NCBI RefSeq assembly: GCF_000336615.1
Contig: NZ_AOLW01000015.1
Coordinates: 332,597-396,596 of the forward strand
DNA: 64,000 nucleotides
Origin: Haloarcula amylolytica JCM 13557
GTDB lineage: Archaea; Halobacteriota; Halobacteria; Halobacteriales; Haloarculaceae
Reading direction: 5' to 3'
The position numbers and the translations under genes are program-made. The notes beneath the pieces are model-generated. The model saw only the letters and a list, made by a program, of their open reading frames with translations. It did not search any database and had not been told where the DNA came from. This document shows positions 34,851 through 44,341 of this stretch, piece after piece. How positions within the stretch are numbered: the stretch's first letter is position 1; every line of letters begins with the position of its first letter.

Positions 34851-36293
34851 ATGCACGAGAAGTGCGGCGTTGTTGGCATCTCTTTGGAGGACCGTGACGC
34901 CGCCCGACCGCTTTACTACTCCTTGTACGCGCTCCAGCATCGCGGTCAGGAATCAGCCGGTATCGTCACCCACGACGGGTTCCAGCAGTACAGCCACGTC
35001 GAGATGGGCCTCGTCGGTGACGCGTTCGACCCCGGCGACCTGGAATCGCTCAACGGGTCGAACGGCATCGGCCACGTCCGATACCCGACCGCCGGGAGCG
35101 TCAACGCCTGCTGTGCCCAGCCGTTCTCCGTCTCGTTCAAGTCGGGGTCGCTGGGTCTGTCCCACAACGGGAACCTCGTCAACGCCGACGAGATCGGCGA
35201 CGAACTGGCCGACCTCGGCCACGCCTTCACGTCCGACGGCGACACCGAGGTCATCGCCCACGACCTCGCGCGTAATCTCTTAGAGGAGGACCTGGTTCGG
35301 GCTGTCAAGCGGACGATGAACCGTATCCACGGGTCGTACTCGCTGACGATTATGCACGACGAGACGGTACTCGGCGTGCGCGACCCGCAGGGGAACCGAC
35401 CGCTGTGCATCGGCGAACTCGAGGACGGCTACGTCCTCGCCTCCGAGTCGGCCGCCATCGACACGCTCGACGGCGACCTCATCCGGGACGTCAAGCCCGG
35501 CGAACTCGTCGTCCTGCACGCCGACGGGACCGGCTTCGACACCTACCAGCTCGTCGAGCCGGAGAACACGGCTCACTGTTTCTTCGAACACGTCTACTTC
35601 GCGCGGCCGGACTCGACCATCGACGAGAACCTCGTCTACGAGGTCCGGCGCGAACTGGGCCGCAAACTCTGGGGAGAGTCCGGCGTCGAATCGGACGTGG
35701 TGTTGCCGGTCCCCGACTCCGGACGCGCCTTCGCCTCCGGCTACGCCGAAGCCGCACAGGACGACGACTCGGACATCGAGTTCGCCGAGGGGCTGATGAA
35801 AAACCGGTACGTCGGCCGGACCTTCATCATGCCGACTCAGGACGAACGCGAGCGGGCCGTCCGGCTGAAGCTCAACCCCATCAAGTCGACCATCGAGGGG
35901 AAAAGCGTCACCATCATCGACGACTCTATCGTCCGCGGGACCACCTCGACGCAACTGATTCAGTTGCTGAAAGACGCCGGTGCCGAGGAGGTCCACGTCC
36001 GCATCGGCGCGCCGCCCATCGTCGCCCCGTGCTACATGGGCATCGACATGGCCTCCCGCGACGAACTCATCGCCGGGAACCAGTCCGTCGAGGAAATCCG
36101 TGAGGAAATCGAGGCGGACTCGCTGTCGTATCTCTCTATCGACGCCATCGCGGAGACGCTGGACAAGAGCCAGGCGGACCTCTGTCTCGGCTGTGTCACG
36201 GGCGAGTATCCCTACGATATCGAAGGTGAGGCGACCGACCGCGACGTTGCCCGCCCGGATATCGGCACGCAGTCGCGCCCGGCTGACGACTAG
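34851..36293 (+). CDS. purF: Amidophosphoribosyltransferase (PurF)
   Basis: First step of purine synthesis: PRPP plus glutamine to phosphoribosylamine. It has 480 residues and starts MHEKCGVVG, where Cys5 would be the glutaminase nucleophile after a short propeptide. The glutaminase domain has LQHRGQESAGI and GHVRYPTAGS. The phosphoribosyltransferase domain has VTIIDDSIVRGTTSTQL. Cysteines in TAHCFFEHVYF, APCYMGID and DLCLGCVTGEYP match the 4Fe-4S ligands of the Bacillus-type enzyme. Confidence 0.95.
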   Translation: MHEKCGVVGISLEDRDAARPLYYSLYALQHRGQESAGIVTHDGFQQYSHVEMGLVGDAFDPGDLESLNGSNGIGHVRYPTAGSVNACCAQPFSVSFKSGSLGLSHNGNLVNADEIGDELADLGHAFTSDGDTEVIAHDLARNLLEEDLVRAVKRTMNRIHGSYSLTIMHDETVLGVRDPQGNRPLCIGELEDGYVLASESAAIDTLDGDLIRDVKPGELVVLHADGTGFDTYQLVEPENTAHCFFEHVYFARPDSTIDENLVYEVRRELGRKLWGESGVESDVVLPVPDSGRAFASGYAEAAQDDDSDIEFAEGLMKNRYVGRTFIMPTQDERERAVRLKLNPIKSTIEGKSVTIIDDSIVRGTTSTQLIQLLKDAGAEEVHVRIGAPPIVAPCYMGIDMASRDELIAGNQSVEEIREEIEADSLSYLSIDAIAETLDKSQADLCLGCVTGEYPYDIEGEATDRDVARPDIGTQSRPADD

Positions 36294-36349
36294 CGTCGTC
36301 GGTTCGGGATGGCACCACATTTTTGCGCAGTCCGAGCGAGCAGTCGTCC

Positions 36350-36910
36350 ATGCCAGGGCCGTCCTTCCTCGCAACCGACCGAACCGCCCTCCGGTCCCCG
36401 GAGCGAGACGACCTCGACTGGATACAGCGCGTCTTCCACGACGAGAAGGTCTGGGGGCTGGGTACGTACGCCCGTCCGCCGACCGCCGACCAGATGGAGA
36501 CCTACTATGAAGAGACGCTTTCCGACGAGGACTCGGTCCATCTACTGGTCTGTATCGACCCGGATGGGAGTCCGGGCCCAGTCGGGGACCGAACCGAGCC
36601 GGTCGGCCTCGTCGCCATGACGGACCACGACCCGGAGCGGGGCACAGCTGAACTGGCCTACTGGCTCGACCCGGACGCCTGGGGCCAGGGGTACGCCACC
36701 GAGGCGGCGGGCCGGCTGGTCCAGTACGGCTTCGACCAGCGGGCGCTCCGGAAGTGGTCGGCGAAGATCGTGGGCGGAAACGACCGCTCCGTCGCGGTGG
36801 TCGAACGACTGGGATTCACCAGGGAAGGGACACACCGAGCGGAGTGGTATCTCGACGGCGCGTGGCGCGATCTGCTGTGGTTCGGCCTGCTCCGAACAGA
36901 GAGCGACTGA
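36350..36910 (+). CDS. GNAT family N-acetyltransferase
   Basis: A 186-residue RimJ-like acetyltransferase with N-terminal LRSPERDDLDWIQRVFHDE, beta-strand AELAYWLDPDAWGQGYATEA (acetyl-CoA-binding Q/RxxGxA type) and NDRSVAVVERLGFTREGTHR. The substrate could be a protein N-terminus or small molecule. Start at 36350; nine in-frame codons upstream look like intergenic DNA. Confidence 0.85.
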   Translation: MPGPSFLATDRTALRSPERDDLDWIQRVFHDEKVWGLGTYARPPTADQMETYYEETLSDEDSVHLLVCIDPDGSPGPVGDRTEPVGLVAMTDHDPERGTAELAYWLDPDAWGQGYATEAAGRLVQYGFDQRALRKWSAKIVGGNDRSVAVVERLGFTREGTHRAEWYLDGAWRDLLWFGLLRTESD

Positions 36911-36991
36911 TAGTGAGTATTGCGACTGGTTGCCGCTCCGACCGCACGCTGTCGTGCGGTCGATGTGGGACTGACTCGCAATAATCACTAT
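36910..36991. repeat. Nested inverted repeat, 82 bp
   Basis: Outer arms of 16 bases (36910-36925 and 36976-36991) are reverse complements with one mismatch (ATAGTGAGTATTGCGA on the left). Inside is a perfect 9-bp stem GACCGCACG/CGTGCGGTC with loop CTGT (36940-36961). It fills the gap between two convergent genes. It could be a bidirectional terminator or a small mobile inverted-repeat element. Confidence 0.75.
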
Positions 36992-36995
36992 GACG

Positions 36996-37556
36996 TTACC
37001 AGACCAGATACAGCATCGCGTAGACGGCGATACCCATCGAGAAGGAGATCAGCCACAGCCCCGCGGCCAGCTTCCCGGCTCGCGGATGGTTCGTCGACGA
37101 CAGTTCCGAGACGGGGTACGTGTAGGCTAGCAGCAGGACGTAGTACACCGCCGGGATGGCGATGATGGCAAGCAGGATGTGGATAGCGAGGAAGGGGAGA
37201 TAGAAGTAGGTCTCGACGACCGACGGGCCGGTGAAGTCCGTCGGCCCTTCAAGTGTTATCCGGTAGAGGTACAGGACGAGAAACAGAGCGAACAGGCCGA
37301 ACGAGGAGAGCATCAGTTTCCGGTGTCGGGCGACATCGCCGCGGCGGATCGCTCGGATACCGCCGACGATTGTTCCGATAGCGAGGGCGCTGACCACGGC
37401 GTTGGCGTGGGGGATCGCCCCGAGAACGCTCGCGGGCGCAGCCGGGAGAGCGGACTGTGGGATCGCCCCGAGAACGGCCCCGAACACGAGCGCGAGCGAC
37501 ACGACCGTCAACAGACCAGTGAGTGCTGGCACGCGATACCGAGCCTGAAGATCCAT
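36996..37556 (-). CDS. DUF420 membrane protein
   Basis: A 186-residue protein with about five transmembrane helices. Histidines sit in ASVLGAIPHANAVVSAL, DVARHRKLMLSSF and FLAIHILLAIIAIP, the usual pattern of DUF420, whose members often lie near haem-copper oxidase genes. No oxidase genes lie in this window. It may bind haem or assist cytochrome assembly; that is inference. Start at 37556. Confidence 0.8.
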   Translation of the reverse strand: MDLQARYRVPALTGLLTVVSLALVFGAVLGAIPQSALPAAPASVLGAIPHANAVVSALAIGTIVGGIRAIRRGDVARHRKLMLSSFGLFALFLVLYLYRITLEGPTDFTGPSVVETYFYLPFLAIHILLAIIAIPAVYYVLLLAYTYPVSELSSTNHPRAGKLAAGLWLISFSMGIAVYAMLYLVW

Positions 37557-37617
37557 ACCACAACTCCGGACTGGACGCAAAATACGGTTTCGAGTCACGT
37601 ACGGCGAGGCGGGGTCG

Positions 37618-39153
37618 CTACGTGGTTTTCGCTGCCGGTCGCTCGACGTCGGTTACGTCCAGCCGGACCCGTCCCGTCGAGTCGTTGGAGAGGGCGGTTT
37701 CCCAGCCGTGACCGTGTGCGATTTCCCGGATCACGGCGAGGTGGAGCCCGACTCCTTCGTCACTGGAGGCGTAGTAGAGTTCAAACGGTTTCTCGTTTCC
37801 CGTCTCCAACGGGGTGCCGTCGTGTTCGAGGGCGAACCCGTCGGCCGTGTCCGTGATCGTTATCTTCTCGGTATTGCCCTGCTCCGTCGCGAACCGGAAG
37901 AAGTTCTCCGCGAGCTGACACAGTCGGCCACTATCGGCCAGTATCGTCTCGGTACAGTCGATTTCGATGGTCGACCCGTCGGTGTCGACCGTCGTCCAGG
38001 CGTCCGCCATCACGTCGGAGAGTGTTACCGGCTCGACGGTGTACTGTCGGCCGCCCTGACGGGCGATTTCCATGAGGTCGTCGATGAGAAACGACATGCG
38101 GGTGTGGCTGCGCTGGATGGCGTCGAACTCCTCGGCGGCGTGTTCCGCGGCTAGCAGTTCGACTCGTCCCATCGCCGCCTGGAGCGGGTTCCGGAGTTCG
38201 TGTGAGATGATCTGTGCGAGCTCTCGGAGCCGCTCTTTCTGCCGTTCCAGTTCCGTCGTCCGCTGCTGGAGTGCGTCTTTCGTCTGGCTCGCGTCGATAG
38301 CCAGCGCGATGTTGTGGCCGACCTCCCGGAACGTGTCCTGTTCTTCCGTGTCGAAGACATCGACGCGGTCGGCGTACACTCCGAGGACGCCGTACGACGT
38401 CCCATCGTACACCAGTGGGACAGCGAGAACTCGGGCGCAGTCCGTTTCCAGTGCGTCTGTGTCATTTGCGAACGTTGCTGGGTCGATATCCGCAACGACC
38501 AGTCGGTCCTCCGACTCGGCGCGGCACAACGGCTCCGGCACGGTGATGGAGACGCGGTCACGCTGTGAACCCAGCGCTCGAACGACCGGCCTGTCGTGCT
38601 GACAGGTCACCGTACAGGCCTCGCTGTATCTGGTCGTGCCCGCCAGAACCGCCGTGACGTCGCGTTCGATATCCACCCGCGACTGTGAGCGGACGAGCGC
38701 TTGATTGACCAGCCGGACGGCCTCGTTGAGCTGTTTTCGCTTGTTCGCCCGCTGACGGGCCGGGCTGGAAGCGACGGCGGCATCGACCCGCGCCAAGAGC
38801 CGCTGGTGAGCGTCGCTCACTGTGCTCGGAACGTAGCCGAACACGTCGCGGCTGTAGGCCTCGCGGGCGATGTCGCCGTTTGCCACCTCGGCAAAGAGGA
38901 CGACCGGGAGTTCGGGGTGATTTCGTTGCAGTCGATCAATAAGGGTCAACCCACCGAGATACTGTGTCCCGTCCGGGTTCTCCACTTCGCAGTTCGTGAC
39001 GACACAGTCCGTGTCGTAGTCGCCGAGCGCACACTCCAGATCACGAACACCGTCGAACTCGTGGACGGTGAGATCACTGTCCCGGAGCATCGAAATCGCG
39101 GCCCTGTCCTGGCTCGGACTACGGACAAACAGGACGGTGGGCTGTGACTTCAT
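37618..39153 (-). CDS. Sensor histidine kinase with receiver-like and GAF domains
   Basis: A 511-residue soluble kinase. Residues 1-115 are receiver-like, but the usual phosphoacceptor region reads VVTNCEVEN, with Asn where Asp is expected, so it may not be phosphorylated. A GAF domain follows (about 150-300), then a coiled coil, the HisKA dimerisation domain with IISHELRNPLQAAMG (phospho-His) and a HATPase domain (LAENFFRFATE, SDEGVGLHLAVIREI). A minus-strand TATA-like CTTTATGC about 27 bases upstream fits a leaderless start. Confidence 0.85.
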   Translation of the reverse strand: MKSQPTVLFVRSPSQDRAAISMLRDSDLTVHEFDGVRDLECALGDYDTDCVVTNCEVENPDGTQYLGGLTLIDRLQRNHPELPVVLFAEVANGDIAREAYSRDVFGYVPSTVSDAHQRLLARVDAAVASSPARQRANKRKQLNEAVRLVNQALVRSQSRVDIERDVTAVLAGTTRYSEACTVTCQHDRPVVRALGSQRDRVSITVPEPLCRAESEDRLVVADIDPATFANDTDALETDCARVLAVPLVYDGTSYGVLGVYADRVDVFDTEEQDTFREVGHNIALAIDASQTKDALQQRTTELERQKERLRELAQIISHELRNPLQAAMGRVELLAAEHAAEEFDAIQRSHTRMSFLIDDLMEIARQGGRQYTVEPVTLSDVMADAWTTVDTDGSTIEIDCTETILADSGRLCQLAENFFRFATEQGNTEKITITDTADGFALEHDGTPLETGNEKPFELYYASSDEGVGLHLAVIREIAHGHGWETALSNDSTGRVRLDVTDVERPAAKTT

Positions 39154-39284
39154 CACCCTTCCGAGGAGACACACGCATAAAGAAGTTACACCACGAAACA
39201 CTCCATTGTTGACACCTCTACCATCTCAGCGACGCTATTGCCCATTTCAGGGGACGATTTATACACACGGCACCGTATCCTTTG

Positions 39285-40037
39285 ATGATGGCACAACCGG
39301 GGCTGGAAATCCATCGGACCCAGTCGGCAGTCATCGATGCGATACAATCTCTTATCGACAGTGCCGACGAGAGCCTCACGGTTGCGGTCCCGAAATCGTC
39401 CCTCCCGGAGTTTGTCCCGCAACTCAGCGCCGCTATCGAGCGGGATGTGCTGGTACTGTTACTGGTCCACGGCGATGCGACGGCACCGACGCCCGCATAC
39501 GAGGACATCGCAACGGCGGTCAGGACAATCGAGAGCGGTATTACCCCACTGCTCGTGACCGCAGATATCCAGCGCGGACTCACTGGGCATTCCGGACTGC
39601 TGACCGACTCGATAGCAGAATATCAGGCGACCGAGTTCGACAACGAGAACCTCGCTCACGACGAATTCGCGATGTTCCTCGGCACCCACTGGCTGATGGG
39701 GACGGAACACTACATCGCTAGCGTGTGTGCGTTCCCGCGGACGTTCTCCGCGTTCCAGTTCGCCGTACTCATGGCGGCGCTGGCGTTGCGCGCGGGGACG
39801 CCGATCACTGCTCGCGCTCGGGTCATCTCGACTGCGGACCGGACGGAGACGACGATATCGGGACCGGTGATAAACGTCCGGCAGAGCGTCGTCTATCCCG
39901 CATCGAGCACGAACCCGGCCGAACGGTCACTCACTATCGAGACCGATGCCGGACCGGTCACTGTCGGCGGGGCCGGTGCGACGAAGGAAGCCTACGAGTG
40001 TCGCGAGATCACGTTGGACAGGGCTGACGACGAATAA
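39285..40037 (+). CDS. TrmB-like effector-binding protein without HTH
   Basis: About 250 residues resembling the C-terminal effector domain of TrmB regulators: LEIHRTQSAVIDAIQSLIDSADESLTVAVP and AIERDVLVLLLVHGD, then HDEFAMFLGTHWLMGTEHYIAS and a C-terminal beta domain. The N-terminal winged helix of TrmB is absent. A TATA-like TTTATAC at 39258-39264 lies 24 bases before the ATG, so the start is probably not further upstream and the domain is really missing. Divergent from the histidine kinase gene. Confidence 0.7.
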   Translation: MMAQPGLEIHRTQSAVIDAIQSLIDSADESLTVAVPKSSLPEFVPQLSAAIERDVLVLLLVHGDATAPTPAYEDIATAVRTIESGITPLLVTADIQRGLTGHSGLLTDSIAEYQATEFDNENLAHDEFAMFLGTHWLMGTEHYIASVCAFPRTFSAFQFAVLMAALALRAGTPITARARVISTADRTETTISGPVINVRQSVVYPASSTNPAERSLTIETDAGPVTVGGAGATKEAYECREITLDRADDE

Positions 40038-40085
40038 CGCAGCGAGAAAATCGCCTGTAAGACGCAACAATCAGCGTCGGTGTGT

Positions 40086-40117
40086 CGACCGTCGCTATCG
40101 AGTGCCGACCGTCGCTA
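40086..40117. repeat. Two 12-bp direct repeats at the 3' end of Cdc48 paralogue 2
   Basis: CGACCGTCGCTA occurs at 40086-40097 and 40106-40117, 20 bases apart. The second copy includes the stop codon of the minus-strand Cdc48 gene. Probably a small duplication; no function suggested. Confidence 0.6.
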
Positions 40118-42388
40118 CTGGAAGGTGCGGCTGGCCGTGCTCTCGTCGGTGACGCCGGGTTCGGCCCGGTCGAAGCGCTGTTCGATCTCGTCGTAGCGCT
40201 CGCGGGTCTCCTCGGTGACGCTGGGGCCGACTTCTTCGAGCGCGTGCTCGAAGTGGTCCATCGTCACGCGGACGTTGCTGACACTGTCGCCGATGTCCTC
40301 GGGGTCCACGCTGTTGATGAACTCCCGGGTCGCGGCCATCGACGCCTCGCGAGCGACCGCTTCGATATCCGCGCCGACGTAGCCGTCCGTGCGGCTGGCC
40401 AGGTCGTCGAGGTCGACGCCGTCGGCCAGCGGCTTGTCGCGGGTGTGGACCTGGAAGATGGCGCGGCGCGCTTCCTCGTCCGGGACGGGCACATGGACGT
40501 GCCTGTCGAGTCGGCCGGGGCGCAGGAGCGCGTCGTCGATGAGGTCCGGCCGGTTCGTGGTCGCGACGACCACGACGTTCTCCATGTCCTCGATGCCGTC
40601 CAGTTCCGTCAGGAGCTGGGAGACGACGCGTTCGCCGACGCCGGAGTCGGTCGTGCCGCCGCCACGTTCGCCGGCGATGGAGTCGATCTCGTCGAAGAAC
40701 ACCACGGTCGGGGCGTTCTCGCGGGCCTTGCTGAACACTTCGCGGACGCCCTTCTCGGACTCACCCACGAACTTGTTCAGGAGTTCCGGCCCCTTCACGG
40801 AGATGAAGTTGGACTGGGCCTCGTTGGCGACGGCCTTCGCCAAGAGCGTCTTCCCGGTGCCGGGCGGGCCGTACATCAGTACGCCCTTCGCGGCTTCGAG
40901 GTCCATCGACTCGAACACGTCTTCGTACTCCAGAGGCCACTGAATGGTCTCCCGGAGCCGTTCCTTGGTGTCTTCGAGTCCACCGACGGAGTCCCAGGTG
41001 ACGTCCGGGACTTCGACGAAGACCTCCCGGAGTGCGGAGGGCTCGATGCCCTTCATCGCCTCGCGGAAGTCTTTGTCGCTGATCTCCAGGCGTTCGAGCA
41101 CCTCGGCGTCGATCTCGTCGGATTCGAGGTCGAGCTCGGGGCGGATGCGCCGGAGGGCGTTCATCGCGCTCTCTTTCGTGAGGGTCGCGAGGTCAGCGCC
41201 GACGAAGCCGTGGGTGTTCTCGGCGTAGTTCTCGATGTTGATCTCCTCGGCCAGCGGCATCCCGCGGGTGTGGACCTGCAGGATCTCCTTGCGGCCCTCC
41301 TTGTCCGGGACGCCGATCTCGATCTCGCGGTCGAAGCGGCCACCGCGGCGCAGCGCCGGGTCGATGGCGTCGACGCGGTTCGTCGCGCCGATGACGATGA
41401 CCTGCCCGCGCTCCTCGAGCCCGTCCATCAGGCTGAGCAGCTGGGCGACGACGCGGCGCTCCACGTCGCCCTGGGTCTCGCCGCGCTTCGGGGCGATGGA
41501 GTCGATCTCGTCGATGAAGACGATGGCGGGGGCGTTCTCCTCGGCCTCCTCGAAGACCTCACGGAGCTGCTCCTCGCTCTCGCCGTAGTACTTCGACATG
41601 ATCTCCGGGCCGGAGATGGTGGTGAAGTACGCGTCGATCTCGTTGGCGACGGCCTTGGCCATCAGCGTCTTGCCGGTGCCTGGCGGGCCGTGCAGGAGGA
41701 CGCCCTTCGGCGGCTCGATGCCGAGCTGCTGGAACAGTTCGGGGTGGCGCATCGGCAGCTCGATCATCTCACGGACCTGTTCGAGTTCGCGGTCGAGCCC
41801 GCCGATGTCCTCGTAGGTCACGTCGGGCGTGTCGCTCGCTTCGGGCGCGCCCTCGCCGCTGTGGACCTGCTCGGCGGGCATCTCGCTGACCTGGATGTCC
41901 GTGGAGTCGGTCACGACGACCGTGCCGGAGGGCTCGGTCTCTGCGATCTTCAGCGGGATCTTCTGGCCGGACATCGAGGAGAGCGGTCCGAGGCCGAAGC
42001 TCACCGGAACGGTCTGGCCCTGCGTGACGGCCTGGCCGCTGAGGTTGTTGCGGATCATCGGGCCGACGTTGCCCCGAACCCGGAGGTTCTGGGGCAGCGC
42101 GACGGTGACCGAGGTCGCGGGGTTGACGTCGGCCTTCTCGATGTTGACGGGGTCGTCGATACCGACGTTGGCCTCCTGGCGGAGCTGCCCGTCGATGCGG
42201 ACGATGCCGTTCCCCTCGTCTTCGGGGTAGCCGGGCCAGACCCGGGCGACAGCGCGGCTGTCCTGTTTCCCCTCGAGAACGATGTAGTCGCCGTTCTCGA
42301 GTTCGAGTTCGTCCATCGCGGCGCGGTCAATTGCCGCGAGGCCACGGCCAGCGTCTTTCTGTTTGAGTGGTTTAACAGTAAGTCTCAT
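40115..42388 (-). CDS. Cdc48/VCP-like AAA+ ATPase (paralogue 2)
   Basis: A 757-residue protein unfoldase. The N domain (about 1-185) starts [20 protein letters not shown] with the double-psi barrel pattern. D1 and D2 each have GPPGTGKT, Walker B (FIDEID, FFDEID) and SRH arginines. The ring pore loop and second Walker motifs match archaeal VAT/Cdc48 well, and this copy is closer to canonical than paralogue 1. Its start overlaps the last base of the Hsp20-like gene's stop, so the two are one operon. Confidence 0.94.
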   Translation of the reverse strand: MRLTVKPLKQKDAGRGLAAIDRAAMDELELENGDYIVLEGKQDSRAVARVWPGYPEDEGNGIVRIDGQLRQEANVGIDDPVNIEKADVNPATSVTVALPQNLRVRGNVGPMIRNNLSGQAVTQGQTVPVSFGLGPLSSMSGQKIPLKIAETEPSGTVVVTDSTDIQVSEMPAEQVHSGEGAPEASDTPDVTYEDIGGLDRELEQVREMIELPMRHPELFQQLGIEPPKGVLLHGPPGTGKTLMAKAVANEIDAYFTTISGPEIMSKYYGESEEQLREVFEEAEENAPAIVFIDEIDSIAPKRGETQGDVERRVVAQLLSLMDGLEERGQVIVIGATNRVDAIDPALRRGGRFDREIEIGVPDKEGRKEILQVHTRGMPLAEEINIENYAENTHGFVGADLATLTKESAMNALRRIRPELDLESDEIDAEVLERLEISDKDFREAMKGIEPSALREVFVEVPDVTWDSVGGLEDTKERLRETIQWPLEYEDVFESMDLEAAKGVLMYGPPGTGKTLLAKAVANEAQSNFISVKGPELLNKFVGESEKGVREVFSKARENAPTVVFFDEIDSIAGERGGGTTDSGVGERVVSQLLTELDGIEDMENVVVVATTNRPDLIDDALLRPGRLDRHVHVPVPDEEARRAIFQVHTRDKPLADGVDLDDLASRTDGYVGADIEAVAREASMAATREFINSVDPEDIGDSVSNVRVTMDHFEHALEEVGPSVTEETRERYDEIEQRFDRAEPGVTDESTASRTFQ

Positions 42389-42633
42389 TAGTTATCTCCC
42401 TCGCCGTCTGACACTTCGATAGTGAGAACCCCGTGATTGATAAACGCTCGTGCGTCCCTCGCGGGAATCTCCTGTTCGTACTGGTGGCCGTCAGCGACGA
42501 CGATGACGGTCCCGTCGACCACATCGACACTCGCATCGGCGGCAGGTCCCACGTCCGCCGCGAACACGACGCTGTCGTCGTACTCGAATCGGCGGAGGGG
42601 CGTCTCGTCGAACAACTGCTGTTCTGAAGTCAT
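42388..42633 (-). CDS. Hsp20-like small protein upstream of Cdc48
   Basis: An 81-residue acidic protein whose core ([39 protein letters not shown]) and C-terminal [12 protein letters not shown] resemble a shortened alpha-crystallin (Hsp20) fold. An IxI-like C-terminal tail is not evident. It shares one base with the Cdc48 start, so the products are made together. A minus-strand TATA-like GGTTTATA at 42661-42668 lies about 31 bases before the ATG. It may be a Cdc48 adaptor; that is inference. Confidence 0.7.
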   Translation of the reverse strand: MTSEQQLFDETPLRRFEYDDSVVFAADVGPAADASVDVVDGTVIVVADGHQYEQEIPARDARAFINHGVLTIEVSDGEGDN

Positions 42634-42660
42634 GCTAACTCAAAGTAAGCGAGATAAGTA

Positions 42661-42668
42661 TATAAACC
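42661..42668 (-). promoter_or_regulatory. TATA box for the Hsp20-like/Cdc48 operon
   Basis: GGTTTATA on the minus strand is centred about 31 bases before the start at 42633, giving a nearly leaderless transcript. Confidence 0.5.
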
Positions 42669-42780
42669 TATCGCTGAAATACGCTGTACGGCGGAAAAAT
42701 GAGTGTAGTTGCTTGAATGCGGTTCACACCTCATCTGAGCGCGCCAACCTTTTATCCACACCGCTTCCGAACGGTGTCGC

Positions 42781-43557
42781 ATGGAACGGGTCAGTCACGA
42801 CGGGCGAGTCACGGCGTACAGACAGACACAGCCTGCGGCATCGGGGCCGACGGCGCTGTATGTCCACGGCAGCGGGGCGACACACCGCGTGTGGGGTCGT
42901 CAGTACGCGCCATCCGGACCGACCCATCCCGCCATCGCGCTGGACCTGTCAGGGCACGGAGAGTCGGACGACATCGACACCGCAGCCGGGACCACGACAC
43001 TCGACGCCTACGCGGACGACGTGGCCGCTGTGGGGCGGGAGACAGACGCGGAGGTGCTGATCGGGAACTCGCTTGGCGGGGCCGTTGCCCAGTGGGTCGC
43101 ACTGGAGCGGGACTGGACGCCCGAGGCGATAGTGTTGCTGGGGACCGGCCCCGAACTCCCGGTGTTCGAAGGATTACAGGAGTGGCTCGCGGACGACTGG
43201 GACCGCGCCGTCGAGTTCCTGCACGAACGGGACCGCCTGTTCCACGACACCGACCACGAGGCCGTGTCGCGCTCCCACGAGCAGATGGCGGCGGTCGGGC
43301 AGGCGGTGACCCGCCGCGACTTCATGACGTGTCACGGTTTCGACGTGCGCGAGCGACTGGGCGAGATTGACGTGCCCATGCTGGCCGTCTGTGGCGAACA
43401 CGACAAACTGACCCCGCGTGCGTATCACGAGACACTGGCCCGCGAGGTCCAAGACGGAGCGGTGTCGTTTATTCCCGACGCTGCACACCTCGCGATGGTC
43501 GAACAGGCCGAGACGTTCAACGACGTCCTAGAGGAGTTCATCGATGACACGGTCTGA
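42781..43557 (+). CDS. Alpha/beta hydrolase
   Basis: A 258-residue serine hydrolase. The oxyanion loop is YVHGSGATHRVW, the nucleophile elbow GNSLGGAVA, Asp is in CGEHDKLTP and His in PDAAHLAMVE. It belongs to the broad alpha/beta fold group (esterase or dienelactone/haloperoxidase-like); the substrate cannot be read. A TATA-like CCTTTTATCC about 29 bases before the ATG predicts a leaderless transcript. Confidence 0.88.
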   Translation: MERVSHDGRVTAYRQTQPAASGPTALYVHGSGATHRVWGRQYAPSGPTHPAIALDLSGHGESDDIDTAAGTTTLDAYADDVAAVGRETDAEVLIGNSLGGAVAQWVALERDWTPEAIVLLGTGPELPVFEGLQEWLADDWDRAVEFLHERDRLFHDTDHEAVSRSHEQMAAVGQAVTRRDFMTCHGFDVRERLGEIDVPMLAVCGEHDKLTPRAYHETLAREVQDGAVSFIPDAAHLAMVEQAETFNDVLEEFIDDTV

Positions 43558-43582
43558 GCGGGCCTGAGCGGCTGGAGAGGGG

Positions 43583-44287
43583 TTACTCTCCGGAGTAGAC
43601 CCACGGCCCGAGCGCGAAAAACAGCAGCGCGATGGCGAGCATCGCCCGCGGCCCAGCCCTGAAGAGCGCCGTTGGCGCGACGACGGCGACGGCCTGCACG
43701 ACACCCATCGGGATGGCGTGTTTCGGCCCTGGCTTGGGGTAGTCGAAAGGCGCGATCATCGCAAGCGAGAGGCCGAGCGCGCCGACGCTCAGCACGAGCG
43801 GGTTCGTGACGCCGCTCAGATACGCCGTCGCGATGATGATACTCCCGAGGGTGTTCGGCATACCCGGCCGCTCGTCGGGTGAATCGAAGTACGTCGAGTA
43901 GAACGCGGTCCGGACGATAGAGCACACGACGTACGCGGAGGCGAGCAGGGCGAGGCCGATGAACACGGCCGGGTGGGCGGACTCGATGCCGCCGTAGGCG
44001 TCTGTCAACAGCACGTACAGAAAGAGGCTCGGTGTCGCGCCGAAGGAGACCACGTCAGTCACAGAGTCGAGCAGCGGGCCGACCGCCGAACTGTCGCCGT
44101 TCCGGGCGACGATCCCGTCGATAGCGTCGGCGATAACAGCCAGCAGAATGAGCCGAGCGGCCAGATGCGGGTCGGTGAAGGCGATGGCTCCGGCGACGAA
44201 CCCGACGACGGCGTTGAACAACGTCACCGTGTCGGCGACACTGAGTCGTCGGCGTACCTCGAAGCCCATGGTTTCCCGGTTGGCCAC
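43583..44287 (-). CDS. pssA: CDP-alcohol phosphatidyltransferase (archaetidylserine synthase type)
   Basis: A 234-residue membrane enzyme. The signature DG-xx-AR-x8-G-xxx-D-xxx-D is present in DAIDGIVARNGDSSAVGPLLDSVTDVVSFG. Six or so transmembrane helices follow. The N-terminus and SIGATPSLFL-like region resemble archaetidylserine synthases, which haloarchaea use in lipid anchoring of sorted surface proteins as well as in lipid synthesis. The substrate is inferred. An in-frame ATG at 44269 (MGFEVRR) is an alternative start. Confidence 0.85.
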   Translation of the reverse strand: MANRETMGFEVRRRLSVADTVTLFNAVVGFVAGAIAFTDPHLAARLILLAVIADAIDGIVARNGDSSAVGPLLDSVTDVVSFGATPSLFLYVLLTDAYGGIESAHPAVFIGLALLASAYVVCSIVRTAFYSTYFDSPDERPGMPNTLGSIIIATAYLSGVTNPLVLSVGALGLSLAMIAPFDYPKPGPKHAIPMGVVQAVAVVAPTALFRAGPRAMLAIALLFFALGPWVYSGE

Positions 44288-44341
44288 GGCGTATATGAAG
44301 GACTCGAAAGCGAACGCCCCGCAGTGCCGACCGGCCGGCGA

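Noticed and set aside
40082-42391. A 769-residue plus-strand frame opposite Cdc48 paralogue 2
   Set aside because: It is an antisense shadow produced by the GC-rich Cdc48 codons; the minus-strand frame has clear AAA motifs.
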